From Candidatus Poribacteria bacterium (GTDB lineage Bacteria > Poribacteria > WGA-4E > GCA-2687025), in the NCBI GenBank assembly GCA_028818695.1, contig JAPPNK010000029.1, positions 101,450-165,449 on the forward strand: a stretch of DNA of 64,000 nucleotides. Direction: 5' to 3'. This document shows, one piece after another, positions 17,671 through 26,553 of this stretch; position 1 is the stretch's first letter, and the number at the start of each line of letters is the position of its first letter. The position numbers were made by a program, and so were the translations under genes. The notes under the pieces are model-generated. The model did no database searches, had not been told where the DNA came from, and saw only the letters and a list, made by a program, of their open reading frames with translations.

Positions 17671-17912
17671 AGACCGTTCATCCGTTGTCTGAACTGAAAC
17701 CCGGCGAAGGCGGCGTCATCGCGCGCATCGAAGGCAGCGTATTGAGATTGCGTCTCATGGAACGCGGGCTGCTCCCTGGCGAGCGCGTCCAAACGCTCAA
17801 ACGAGCGCCCCTCGGAGACCCCATCGAACTCGCCCTCGACGGATTCCGACTTTCCATACGAAAACAGGAAGCGGAACGCATCTTTGTCGTTCGAGAGGAA
17901 GAATCAAAATGA
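17667..17912 (+). CDS. feoA: FeoA domain protein, second copy
   Basis: An 81-residue stand-alone FeoA. It has the pattern LSELKPGEGGVIARIEG, RLRLMERGLLPGERVQTLKRAPLGDP and ends IFVVREEESK. Two feoA genes before feoB are found in several phyla. The gene overlaps both neighbours by ATGA, so all three are translationally coupled. Confidence 0.93.
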   Translation: MKTVHPLSELKPGEGGVIARIEGSVLRLRLMERGLLPGERVQTLKRAPLGDPIELALDGFRLSIRKQEAERIFVVREEESK

Positions 17913-20053
17913 ACGCCAATGAGAGGCGAATTGCGGTTTTGGCGGGAAACCCGAACTCCGGCAAAACAACGCTCTTCAACGCTCTCACAGGACTGCGCCA
18001 AAAGGTCGGCAACTACGCCGGCGTCACAGTGGAACGCAAAACAGGCGTCTTTGAAACAAACGGCGCCGAATGGAGCCTGATCGACCTGCCCGGCGCCTAC
18101 AGCCTCACCGCCCGCTCCCCAGAAGAAACGATCGCCCGCAAAGCCCTCCGCGGCGAAATGGAAGACCTGCCGAAGCCGAACCTAGCGATCATCGTCGTGG
18201 ACGCCAGCAACCTGGACCGAAACCTATATCTTGCGACGCAGATACTCAACATGGGCGTCCCGTCCGTCATCGCGCTCAATATGATGGATCAGGCGGAGAC
18301 GGCGGGAGCGCAGATCGACGCGGACATCCTCGCGGCGCAGCTCGGCGCGCCTGTCGTGCCGATGATCGCGACGCGCGGCGAAGGCGTTGAAGAGCTGAAG
18401 GCGGCGGCGGAAAACGGCGCCTCGGAACCGCCGATGCGCCCATGGCGCCTAGACGACGAGAGCGAAGCGGCGCTCTCGTATGTGTCGCTCGCCTTAGGGC
18501 GCGTCCACAAAGAAGCCTCCGACGCCGAGCTGGATTCGGAAGCGGTGAGACTTGTCGCCGGCGGGGACTCCGAATCGACCCCGCCAAGCGATGAGGCGGC
18601 TGAAGCGGTCGCCGAAGCCCGCAACACGCTCTCTCAAAATGGACACACGCCCGAAACCTTTGAGGCGCAAGCGCGGCACCGATGGATCCGCTCCGTCACA
18701 GCAAAAGCGGTCGGACGCTCCGAAAACGCGCTCCTCTCCCGAAGCGACCGCATCGATTCCGTCTTGACGCACCGCGTCTTCGGTCCCTTGATTCTGCTCG
18801 CCGCGGCGCTGCTCGCCTTCCAAGCGATCTTCTCATGGGCGTCTATTCCGATGGACTGGATCGACGCGGGCGTGTCGGCTCTAGGGGGATGGGTCGGGGG
18901 ATGGATGCCCGAAGGCGCCTTGAGCGGCTTGATCGTGGACGGGGTCATCGCGGGGGTCGGCTCCGTCGTCATCTTTCTCCCGCAGATACTCTTCCTCTTC
19001 TTCTTTATCGGACTGCTCGAAGACACCGGCTACATGGCGCGCGCCGCGTTCATGATGGACAGATTCATGCGCGGCATGGGGCTTCACGGAAACGCCTTTA
19101 TCCCGCTGCTCAGCTCCTTTGCCTGCGCCATACCGGGCATCATGGCGACGCGCACCATCAGCGAGCCGAAGGACAGGCTCGCCACCATACTGGTCGCGCC
19201 GTTGATGGCATGCAGCGCGCGCCTGCCTGTCTATGTTCTGATCATCGCGGCGTTCATCCCCGGCGGCGCGTGGGCGCAATCACTCTCGTTGACAGGCTTG
19301 TATCTCCTGGGCGTCCTTGCGGCAATGGCAATGGCGTTCCTCTTCAAAAAAACGCTCCTGCGCGGAGAAGCGGCGCCGCTCATCTTGGAGCTGCCGCCGT
19401 ACCGCTTGCCGAACTGGCGAACGCTTTTCTTTCGGCTGTGGGACCGCTCCGGCGAATTCATCAAGCGGGCGGGAGGAATGATACTCGCGGCGACCATCGT
19501 ACTCTGGTTCATGGCGTCCTATCCGAAGCTGCCGGCGGATGTCGAAGCGGCGTATGAGACGCGCTTAGCCGCCGCTGAAACAGAGGCGGCAGAGCAGCAA
19601 ATCGAGAACGAACGGGCCGAAGCAGCGATCTCTAACAGCTTCGCCGCCCGACTCGGACGGTGGACGGAACCGGCTCTGCGCCCCCTTGGTTTTGACTGGC
19701 GAATCGGCGTCGGAGTGATCGCTTCCTTTGCGGCGCGCGAGGTGTTTGTCGGCGCGATGGGAACGCTCTACGGCGTTGGAGAAGCGGACGACGACACCAA
19801 ATCGCTCCAAGAGCGGCTGGAAGGCGCCGTCTGGGAATCGGGCGACAAAAAAGGAGAGAATATCTATACGCTGCCGACGGCGGTCGCGCTGCTGCTCTTC
19901 TATGTCTTCGCGCTGCAGTGCGTCTCAACGGTCGCGGTCATGCGCCGCGAGACGAACTCATGGCGCTGGCCGGCGTTCGCTTGGGTTTACATGTTCATTT
20001 TGGCGTACGGGTTCGCTTGGGCGGGGCGGGTCGCCGTCGCCGCGTTCATTTAG
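17909..20053 (+). CDS. feoB: Ferrous iron transport protein B
   Basis: A 714-residue FeoB. The N-terminal G domain has GNPNSGKTT (about 13-21), the G3 motif DLPGAYSL and G4 NMMD. Then come a linker helical domain (about 170-270) and the membrane part with the Gate motifs, including GLLEDTGYMARAAFMMDRFMR split around residue 370 and CSARLPVYVLI. A hydrophilic insert near 550-580 and the final helices are present. It imports Fe2+ across the inner membrane. Confidence 0.97.
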   Translation: MNANERRIAVLAGNPNSGKTTLFNALTGLRQKVGNYAGVTVERKTGVFETNGAEWSLIDLPGAYSLTARSPEETIARKALRGEMEDLPKPNLAIIVVDASNLDRNLYLATQILNMGVPSVIALNMMDQAETAGAQIDADILAAQLGAPVVPMIATRGEGVEELKAAAENGASEPPMRPWRLDDESEAALSYVSLALGRVHKEASDAELDSEAVRLVAGGDSESTPPSDEAAEAVAEARNTLSQNGHTPETFEAQARHRWIRSVTAKAVGRSENALLSRSDRIDSVLTHRVFGPLILLAAALLAFQAIFSWASIPMDWIDAGVSALGGWVGGWMPEGALSGLIVDGVIAGVGSVVIFLPQILFLFFFIGLLEDTGYMARAAFMMDRFMRGMGLHGNAFIPLLSSFACAIPGIMATRTISEPKDRLATILVAPLMACSARLPVYVLIIAAFIPGGAWAQSLSLTGLYLLGVLAAMAMAFLFKKTLLRGEAAPLILELPPYRLPNWRTLFFRLWDRSGEFIKRAGGMILAATIVLWFMASYPKLPADVEAAYETRLAAAETEAAEQQIENERAEAAISNSFAARLGRWTEPALRPLGFDWRIGVGVIASFAAREVFVGAMGTLYGVGEADDDTKSLQERLEGAVWESGDKKGENIYTLPTAVALLLFYVFALQCVSTVAVMRRETNSWRWPAFAWVYMFILAYGFAWAGRVAVAAFI

Positions 20054-20067
20054 AGGGGAGAGTTGCG

Positions 20068-20337
20068 ATGTGGCAGGACGCCGCCGCCGTTTTGATTGCG
20101 CTGGGAGCGGCGCTCTATCTGGCGCGCGCCCTCATACTCGGCAAGGGGGAAAGCTGCGGCGGGTGCGAAAAGAAAAACCCGCCCCTCATCGCGCTCGATT
20201 CCATCGCTCCGCCGCCGGTCAATCCAGCAGAGCCTGGTAAGTCAAATGGCGCAGCTTCGGGTGATCAACCGGATAAGGCCAAAAATCGTCAGGAGGGTCT
20301 TCCGGCCAGGCGTCCGGGCAGTACTGCGACATCTTGA
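20068..20337 (+). CDS. FeoB-associated Cys-rich membrane protein
   Basis: An 89-residue protein starting 14 bases after feoB, with GGGGAG upstream. One membrane helix (AAAVLIALGAALYLARALIL) is followed by CGGCEKKN. This is the usual form of the small Cys-rich proteins found after feoB (FeoB-associated, NCBI FeoC-like group). The last 39 codons run, on the opposite strand, through the 3' end of the convergent serine hydrolase gene, so the natural C-terminus may have been replaced by read-through into that sequence. Confidence 0.7.
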   Translation: MWQDAAAVLIALGAALYLARALILGKGESCGGCEKKNPPLIALDSIAPPPVNPAEPGKSNGAASGDQPDKAKNRQEGLPARRPGSTATS

Positions 20338-21499
20338 TGGCAAACATCTCCTTAGCGGGATCAACCCAAAAGATCGTGTGCCACCATCCGCCCCAGTCGT
20401 AAGACCCAACGCTTTTCGGACTGCCGGAAAGTCCTGGGTCGGTGTGAATTTGGAACCCAAGCCCAAACTTGAAACCTGGCATATCCCACGGGTTTAAATC
20501 GCCAATATGGTTGGCAAGCGCAAGTTCAATGGAGCGCGGACTCAAGATACGCTCTCCGTTCAGCTCTCCGCCGTTCAGCGTCATCTGTAGAAACCGCGCA
20601 TAGTCCGTAATCGTCGAAGTGAGACCGCCCCCGCCGGCAAGGAACAGCAGCGAAGGATCATACGGTTCAGGAACATAAGTGTCCTGGTAAGGCTGTAAAT
20701 TTCCATCCTCTACTTTGATGTAAAGAGTCGCAAGCCGATCAACCTTTTCAGGCGGAAGACGAAAATCGGTGTCGTTCATCTGAAGCGGCTCAAAAAAGCG
20801 CGTCTTGAAATACTGGTCAAGCGTCATCCCAGAAACAACCTCAGTCAGACGCCCCAGAACATCGATAGAATATCCGTATTCCCACCGGTCGCCAGGATGG
20901 AATGCAAGCGGCAGCTTGCCAAAACGCTGCATGGCGCGCTCAAGCGTTTCCCATCCCCCAAGACCGCAGTTAAGGTTGGCGACATCGTAAAAGGCCTTTA
21001 GAGTTTGGTAAAAGGCGCTGAGCGGTCCATCTATAGCAGGATCTGGTTCGTAGATCAAACCGGAGGTGTGCGTCAGGAGATGCCGTATCGTCATCGGACG
21101 CTTCACATCAACCAGCCTGAAGGCGTCCGAAGAGTCGGGTACCTCTTCAAGAACTTTCCCGTCTCTGAATTCGGGCAGATACGCTTGAATCGGATCGTTC
21201 AAAAGAAGCCGCCCTTCCTCCGCCAGCTGCAAGACGGCGAGGCTCGTAACGGGCTTTGTCATGGAGGCGATGCGAAAAATCGTGTCTTCAGCGATCGGCC
21301 GACCCTTCTCAATATCCGCCATGCCGTATGCTGCAAGATGCGCAACGTTCGAACGGCGCGCAATCAGCACAGACGCCCCCGCCAACTTTCCGTCGTCAAT
21401 ATAGCTCTGATAAAAGTCGTCCAGGCGCTTGATGCGCTTGGAGCATAATCCTATAGATTCAGCCGACGCGACAAGTTCAGGATCAAACGTGGACGCCAT
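20219..21499 (-). CDS. Beta-lactamase-like serine hydrolase, copy 1
   Basis: A 426-residue class C beta-lactamase/penicillin-binding-protein-like hydrolase. The SxxK motif is S79-M-T-K82 (FRIASMTKPVTS). The tyrosine motif lies in WEYGYSIDVLG. The third motif region is GGWWHTIFWVDP. No signal peptide is evident, so a cytoplasmic esterase role is more likely than cell-wall work. It is a tandem paralogue of the next gene, sharing the C-terminus LRHLTYQALLD and long identical segments. Confidence 0.9.
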   Translation of the reverse strand: MASTFDPELVASAESIGLCSKRIKRLDDFYQSYIDDGKLAGASVLIARRSNVAHLAAYGMADIEKGRPIAEDTIFRIASMTKPVTSLAVLQLAEEGRLLLNDPIQAYLPEFRDGKVLEEVPDSSDAFRLVDVKRPMTIRHLLTHTSGLIYEPDPAIDGPLSAFYQTLKAFYDVANLNCGLGGWETLERAMQRFGKLPLAFHPGDRWEYGYSIDVLGRLTEVVSGMTLDQYFKTRFFEPLQMNDTDFRLPPEKVDRLATLYIKVEDGNLQPYQDTYVPEPYDPSLLFLAGGGGLTSTITDYARFLQMTLNGGELNGERILSPRSIELALANHIGDLNPWDMPGFKFGLGFQIHTDPGLSGSPKSVGSYDWGGWWHTIFWVDPAKEMFAIKMSQYCPDAWPEDPPDDFWPYPVDHPKLRHLTYQALLD

Positions 21500-21589
21500 A
21501 TCGATCTCTCCTTGCGCTGTTCATTCCGCCCGCTTTCAAGTATAGCGCGCGGCGTCCGCAAAGAAGAAGCCGCCCCCTCGATCCGCCGG

Positions 21590-22798
21590 TCAATCCAACA
21601 GAGCCTGGTAGGTCAAATGGCGCAGTTTCGGATGATCGTCCAGATGGTCGGACGGATAGATCTGCGACATTTTGACGACGAACAGCTGCTTGACAGGATC
21701 CACCCAAAAAGTCGTGTGCCAATATCCGCCCCATTCATACGCCCCCTTGCTGGACGGACTGCCCGACTGTCCAGGGTCGACATGAATCTGGAACCCTAGC
21801 CCAAACTTGAACCCAGGACCGCCCATGGGCGTCAATCCGCCGATATGGTTCTCCAGCGCCAGCTCGATGGACCGGCGGCTCAGAACGCGCTCCCCCTCCA
21901 GCTCTCCGCCGTTCAGCGTCATCTGTAAAAACCGCGCGTAATCCAGCAGCGTAGAAGAGAGGCCCGCCCCGCCGGAGAGGTACAGCTGCGGAGGGGCGTA
22001 CGGGTATTGCGCCGGGTAAACCTGCAGGCTTCCGTCCTCCGCTTTAGTGTAAACCTGGGCAAGGCGCGCCGCCTTTTCCGGCGAAAGGCGGAAATCGGTG
22101 TCGTTCATCTGAAGCGGCTCAAAAAAGCGCGTCTTGAAATACTGGTCCAGCTCCATTCCCGAAACGACCTCCACCAGACGACCCAGAACGTCTGTTGAGT
22201 AGCCGTACGCCCATCCTTCGCCCGGATGAAACTGCAGCGGCATCTTGCCGAGGCGCATCATCGCCCGCTCCAGCGTCTCAAAACCTTCAAAGCCGCCCGT
22301 GATGTTCGCCACCCGGTAAAAGGCGGTCAACGGCTCGCTTCCGCCGTAGCAGAGACCCGACGTGTGCGTCAGGAGATGCCGTATCGTCATTGGACGCTTC
22401 GCATCAACCAGCCTGAAGGCGTCCGAATCGGGTACGCTCTCAAGAACCTTCCCGCCGCGAAATTCCGGCAGATAGGCGGAGATCGGGTCGTTCAGCAACG
22501 CCTTCCCTTCTTCAATCAGCTGCAAAACCGCAAAACTGGTGATCGGTTTTGTCATGGACGCGATGCGGAAAAGCGTGTCGATCTCAACGGCGCGCCCTGT
22601 CTCAATGTCCGCCAACCCGTACGTTTTGAGATGGGCGGTTTGCCCATTCCGCACAATGATGACGGAAGCGCCGGACATCTCCCCGTCGTCAATATACTTT
22701 TGGAATACGCCGTCCAGACGTCCGATCCGTTTCGGGCATATGCCGTTGGAGCCGGGCGGATGGACAAATTCAGGTCGAAAGTTCGTCAAATTAGACAC
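21590..22798 (-). CDS. Beta-lactamase-like serine hydrolase, copy 2
   Basis: A 402-residue paralogue of the gene at 20219-21499. SxxK is S81-M-T-K84 (FRIASMTKPITS) and the tyrosine motif is WAYGYSTDVLG. The segment LDQYFKTRFFEPLQMNDTDF is shared word for word with copy 1 (first 20 residues compared). Copy 1 has short insertions (for example after LIYEPD). They arose by tandem duplication and both look intact. The gene is divergent from the VWA protein. Confidence 0.9.
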   Translation of the reverse strand: MSNLTNFRPEFVHPPGSNGICPKRIGRLDGVFQKYIDDGEMSGASVIIVRNGQTAHLKTYGLADIETGRAVEIDTLFRIASMTKPITSFAVLQLIEEGKALLNDPISAYLPEFRGGKVLESVPDSDAFRLVDAKRPMTIRHLLTHTSGLCYGGSEPLTAFYRVANITGGFEGFETLERAMMRLGKMPLQFHPGEGWAYGYSTDVLGRLVEVVSGMELDQYFKTRFFEPLQMNDTDFRLSPEKAARLAQVYTKAEDGSLQVYPAQYPYAPPQLYLSGGAGLSSTLLDYARFLQMTLNGGELEGERVLSRRSIELALENHIGGLTPMGGPGFKFGLGFQIHVDPGQSGSPSSKGAYEWGGYWHTTFWVDPVKQLFVVKMSQIYPSDHLDDHPKLRHLTYQALLD

Positions 22799-22862
22799 GC
22801 GCTCCGTCTCTCCTTGCGTTTAGACAGCGTCTTCGGTTCCGTTCTCAGACGATTAGCGCCAT

Positions 22863-22868
22863 TATACT
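22863..22868 (+). promoter_or_regulatory. -10 box of the VWA gene, possibly leaderless
   Basis: TATACT ends 4 bases before the ATG at 22873. There is no ribosome site before this ATG, so the transcript may begin at or very near the start codon, as proposed for 6740. Confidence 0.4.
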
Positions 22869-22872
22869 GCAT

Positions 22873-25398
22873 ATGGACATTCAATCCACCTTTTTTTGGT
22901 TCATGGCGTCGGCGGCGTTGGCGTTGGCGTTTGCCGTCTTCGCGGTATGGAGCATACGGCGAAAGGCGGCGGGGCGCTTTGGAACCGTCCTGCGCTTCTC
23001 CGCATGCCTGCTCATCTGCTTCGCGCTCATCGAGCCTGCCGCTCTGCGCCCCGGCGGACGCCCCACCGTCGCTGCGCTCATTGACGCCTCCGACAGCGCC
23101 GCTCCAAACGAACAACAGCGAAACGCCGTTGAGCAGTTGTCGAACGACAAACGGGTACGCTTTGTACGCTTTGCCAAGCGCGCCGCGTTGGGAACCGACG
23201 GGCGGACGCTGGATCCCTCCTCAACCGACATTGAAGGAGCGCTCGCCTACGCGGCGGATCTGCTCCGCGCCTCTGAACGCAGCCGCATCCTGCTCTTTTC
23301 GGACGGGGCGGAAACCTATGGAAACGCGCGTGCGATGATCCCTCGTCTGCGGGCGGAGGGCGTCTCCGTCTTCGCCGCGCCGTTAGACAGCGCGAAGCCG
23401 CCCCCGCTGCGCATCCGTGAGCTGCGGCTTCCGCCGTCCGCTCCCGTCGGTCCCGTCGGGGGGCGAATCGCGGTTGAAAGCGAGACGGGCGGCGAAGCGG
23501 AGATGACGGCGTATGTGGACGGAAAACTTGCGATGCGCCGCAGTCTGCAGTTGGAGGCGGGCTATTCCTCGGTCGACTTTTCATTTACGGCAGAATCCAG
23601 CGGCGAAAAACATGTCGTCGCTGCAATACGCCTGCCAAGCGGAGAGGAGGCGCGGTCCGCCGCCTACGTTCAGATCGACGGCGCGATCAAAGGACTCTAT
23701 GTACATGGCGGAGCGGAACGGACGGCGGTATGGTCGGCTCTCATCGGCGATCCGTCCATCGAATGGCGGAAGACGGAAGCCGATGCGCTGGATTCGTCGG
23801 GTCTGCGTCTACAGGAGTACGACGCCGTCGTGTTCGACAACGTCTCCGCCGAATCGATTTCGTTTGAGTGGATGGAGTCGTTTCGCGCCTGGGTTGAAAA
23901 CGGCGGGGGATGGCTCGCGGTCGGCGGTCCGAACAGCTTCGGCGCGGGAAAATGGACGCAGACGGGGCTGGAGAAGGCGGCTCCCGTTACGATGACGCCG
24001 CCTGACAAGCGAAAGCCGCTTGCGCTCGTTCTTCTGCTTGACAAGTCGGGCAGCGCAGCGCGCCGATCCAAATGGACGCTCGCCGTGAGAGCGGCAGAAG
24101 CGGCGGCGCGCGCCCTTCATCCAAAGGACAAGGTCGCGGTCATTGCCTTCGATGCGAAGCCGCAAACCGCCGTTCCGCTCATCGAAGCGGGGAAGCACGG
24201 AACGCGAATCGAACGGCTGGCGGAACTCTCGCCAGGGGGCGGCACCGATCTAGCGGCGGGGCTTCAAGCCGCTTACGATCTGCTGCGAAAGGCGGACGCT
24301 CCGCGCAAACATGCGGTCGTCTTCTCGGACGGGCACTCTACAACCGATCCGTCCGAAACGGCGCGGCGAATGTTTGAGGCGGGCATGACCGTCTCTGCCG
24401 CCGCTGTCGGCTCTGACGCGCGCGCCGATTTGGAGGAGGCGTCCCGTCTCGGCGGGGGAGCGTTTTACCCGCTCAAAGACGCCTCGGACCTTCCGGATGT
24501 GTTCGTCAGAGAAACGATCCAGACAGGAGAACTGATCATTCAACAAAAAACGGAAGCGTCCGCCCCATTTCCATCCGCGCTTGCGGAAGGGCTTGAGCTG
24601 ACGGCGGACGGGTATGTCTCCGCCGAGGCAAAATCCACCGCCGCCGTTTTTTTGAAAGCGCAAGAGGGCGACCCGCTTCTCGTCGGATGGAGATACGGGC
24701 TGGGGCGCGCGCTCGCGTTCCTTTCGGACGGCGGAAACCGATGGACGACCGACTGGGCGGCGTCCGAAGGCTATGCGGACCGCTGGCGCTCATGGCTGCG
24801 CTGGACGGCGCCCTCGGCAGAAACAGGAGAGGAATATGACCTGAGCGTCGAAACGGTCGGATCCGCCTTGACGGTCAGAGCGGAGTTCCCAAACGAAGCG
24901 GACGTCCCAAGCCGCTTCTCCGCTGAGACGGTCGACCCGACCGGCAGGCGCGCATCGATAGAGATGAAGAGAGAAGGAAACGGCTTTGTCGGACGCGGCC
25001 GTCTCGGACCGGCGGGCGCATACGCCGTCTCCGCCGGTCCCTGGGGCGGCCAAACGATCCTCCGCCGCGTCCATTACAACGGACGCGCTGAAACGCTCGC
25101 GCCCCCCAACCTGAACCTGCTCAAGGCGCTGACCGACGCGACCGGCGGAACAACGGCGTCCGAGCTGGGCGACTGGATTCTTCCGCCGGACAAAGAGCCG
25201 CGATCCTTGTCCGCTTGGCTGCTGTTCGGAGCGCTGGCGCTCATGGCGGTTGAATGGATACTGCGGCAGCTGCGCCTGCCCTCCCGAAAGCGCGCTGTAA
25301 CGGAGCAGGCTCCGTATTCTTCTCCTGAGGCGTTTGTTGAAGAACCTCCTCTCTTCGCCCGCCTGCGCGGCGCAAAAGAACGCGCCCGCGGCCGTTGA
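22873..25398 (+). CDS. VWA-domain inner membrane protein
   Basis: A protein of 841 residues. It has an N-terminal membrane helix (FFWFMASAALALAFAVFAVW), a second hydrophobic segment, an N-terminal VWA-like region (VAALIDASDSAAP), a glutamine-amidotransferase-like middle (VVFDNVSAESI, WLAVGGPNSFGAG), then a true VWA domain with the MIDAS motif DKSGS (LVLLLDKSGSAARRSKW). The C-terminus has a membrane helix (LLFGALALMAVEWILRQL) and a basic tail. This layout is typical of large membrane VWA proteins near MoxR/Bat genes. The gene at 63315 encodes a BatA-like relative. The function is unknown. Confidence 0.85.
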   Translation: MDIQSTFFWFMASAALALAFAVFAVWSIRRKAAGRFGTVLRFSACLLICFALIEPAALRPGGRPTVAALIDASDSAAPNEQQRNAVEQLSNDKRVRFVRFAKRAALGTDGRTLDPSSTDIEGALAYAADLLRASERSRILLFSDGAETYGNARAMIPRLRAEGVSVFAAPLDSAKPPPLRIRELRLPPSAPVGPVGGRIAVESETGGEAEMTAYVDGKLAMRRSLQLEAGYSSVDFSFTAESSGEKHVVAAIRLPSGEEARSAAYVQIDGAIKGLYVHGGAERTAVWSALIGDPSIEWRKTEADALDSSGLRLQEYDAVVFDNVSAESISFEWMESFRAWVENGGGWLAVGGPNSFGAGKWTQTGLEKAAPVTMTPPDKRKPLALVLLLDKSGSAARRSKWTLAVRAAEAAARALHPKDKVAVIAFDAKPQTAVPLIEAGKHGTRIERLAELSPGGGTDLAAGLQAAYDLLRKADAPRKHAVVFSDGHSTTDPSETARRMFEAGMTVSAAAVGSDARADLEEASRLGGGAFYPLKDASDLPDVFVRETIQTGELIIQQKTEASAPFPSALAEGLELTADGYVSAEAKSTAAVFLKAQEGDPLLVGWRYGLGRALAFLSDGGNRWTTDWAASEGYADRWRSWLRWTAPSAETGEEYDLSVETVGSALTVRAEFPNEADVPSRFSAETVDPTGRRASIEMKREGNGFVGRGRLGPAGAYAVSAGPWGGQTILRRVHYNGRAETLAPPNLNLLKALTDATGGTTASELGDWILPPDKEPRSLSAWLLFGALALMAVEWILRQLRLPSRKRAVTEQAPYSSPEAFVEEPPLFARLRGAKERARGR

Positions 25399-25423
25399 AC
25401 GAGACCCCCTTTCGCTATACAAT
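25395..25423 (+). promoter_or_regulatory. Promoter of the Gfo/Idh pair
   Basis: TTGAAC (25395-25400), a 17-base spacer and TACAAT (25418-25423) precede the gene at 25453. AGGAG at 25442-25446 gives a good ribosome site. The promoter overlaps the end of the VWA gene. Confidence 0.6.
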
Positions 25424-25452
25424 GCGCGGATAAGAACCTCTAGGAGTACAAT

Positions 25453-26502
25453 ATGGCAACGCCAAAAAAGATGCGCGTCGGATTTGTCGGCGCGGGCGGA
25501 ATCGCGCAGGGCAAGCATGTCCCAGGACACCGCAGCGTCAAAAATGTGGAGCTGTTCGCATGCTGCGACATTGACGAAAAACGGGCAAAAGCCTTCGCCG
25601 AAAGAAACGGCATCAAGCATGTCTTCACCGACTACAACAAGATGGTCGAAATGGAGGAGCTGAACGCCGTCTCGGTCTGCACGCCGAACAATTTCCACGC
25701 CCCGCCCACCGTCGCCGCGCTGAACGCCGGCAAGCATGTCCTCTGCGAAAAGCCGCTTGCAGGCAACGCCGTCGACGGCGCAAAAATGGTCGAAGCGCAG
25801 CGCAAGTCGGGCAAGACGCTGCAGATCGGGCTGCAGTCGCGCTTCAACCCGCACTACTGGACGCTCGCCAGACGCATTCAGCAGGGGCTGCTGGGCGAGA
25901 TCTACTACGGGCGGACGATGGCGCTGCGCAGGCGCGGCATCCCCGCCGCCCCAACCTTCATCAAAAAAGCGATCTCCGGCGGCGGACCGCTCATCGACAT
26001 CGGCGTCCACTCGTTCGACCTGATGCTGTTTCTGATGGGTTACCCCGATCCTGTCGAGGCATTCGGCTCCGCCTATCAAAAATTCGCCAAGCGCAAAAAG
26101 GTGTTCACCGGCGGATGGGGCATGTGGAATCAGGACGATTTTGATGTGGAAGATTTTGCTGTCGGGCAGGTGAAATTCGCCAACGGCGCAACCGTGACGG
26201 TGGAGACCTCCTGGGCGGCGCATCTCGGCAATGTCGGGCAGGATTTCATCGTCGGAGAGGAGGCGGGAGCCTCCTTGACCGCGCCCGTCAAGATCTACTG
26301 CGACAAAAAAGACCATTCAGGGCTGACAGAGTACGACCTGAAGCCGTTGAAGCGGACGCCCAAGGAGTTCGCGTCGTTCCACAAATCGGCGCGGGAAGGC
26401 GTCCCGTCGCTTGTGCCGGGCGAGCAGGTCCTGAAGCTGGCGAAGATCTTTGACGCGATCTACGAATCGGCGGAGAAGGGGGAGTCGGTCAAGATCGAAT
26501 GA
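25453..26502 (+). CDS. Gfo/Idh/MocA family dehydrogenase
   Basis: A 349-residue NAD(P)-dependent oxidoreductase. The Rossmann start is VGFVGAGGIAQGKHVPGH. The catalytic EKP motif is in VLCEKPLAG. The conserved GGGPLIDIGVHSFDLMLFL segment marks the substrate domain. Members oxidise or reduce sugars, inositols and their derivatives. The substrate cannot be read from sequence. It is followed by a second family member 51 bases downstream, likely in one operon. Confidence 0.93.
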   Translation: MATPKKMRVGFVGAGGIAQGKHVPGHRSVKNVELFACCDIDEKRAKAFAERNGIKHVFTDYNKMVEMEELNAVSVCTPNNFHAPPTVAALNAGKHVLCEKPLAGNAVDGAKMVEAQRKSGKTLQIGLQSRFNPHYWTLARRIQQGLLGEIYYGRTMALRRRGIPAAPTFIKKAISGGGPLIDIGVHSFDLMLFLMGYPDPVEAFGSAYQKFAKRKKVFTGGWGMWNQDDFDVEDFAVGQVKFANGATVTVETSWAAHLGNVGQDFIVGEEAGASLTAPVKIYCDKKDHSGLTEYDLKPLKRTPKEFASFHKSAREGVPSLVPGEQVLKLAKIFDAIYESAEKGESVKIE

Positions 26503-26553
26503 CCGACTTCGGAAAATTCTCAACGGTTATGAAAGCGGACAGCGGAGGCGGCA

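Noticed and set aside
20219-22798. Antibiotic resistance beta-lactamases
   Set aside because: SxxK and Tyr motifs fit the wide esterase/PBP-like group. No signal peptide is seen, so resistance cannot be claimed.
22873-25398. Classical glutamine amidotransferase
   Set aside because: Only a loose resemblance in the middle part. No Cys-His-Glu triad could be recognised.
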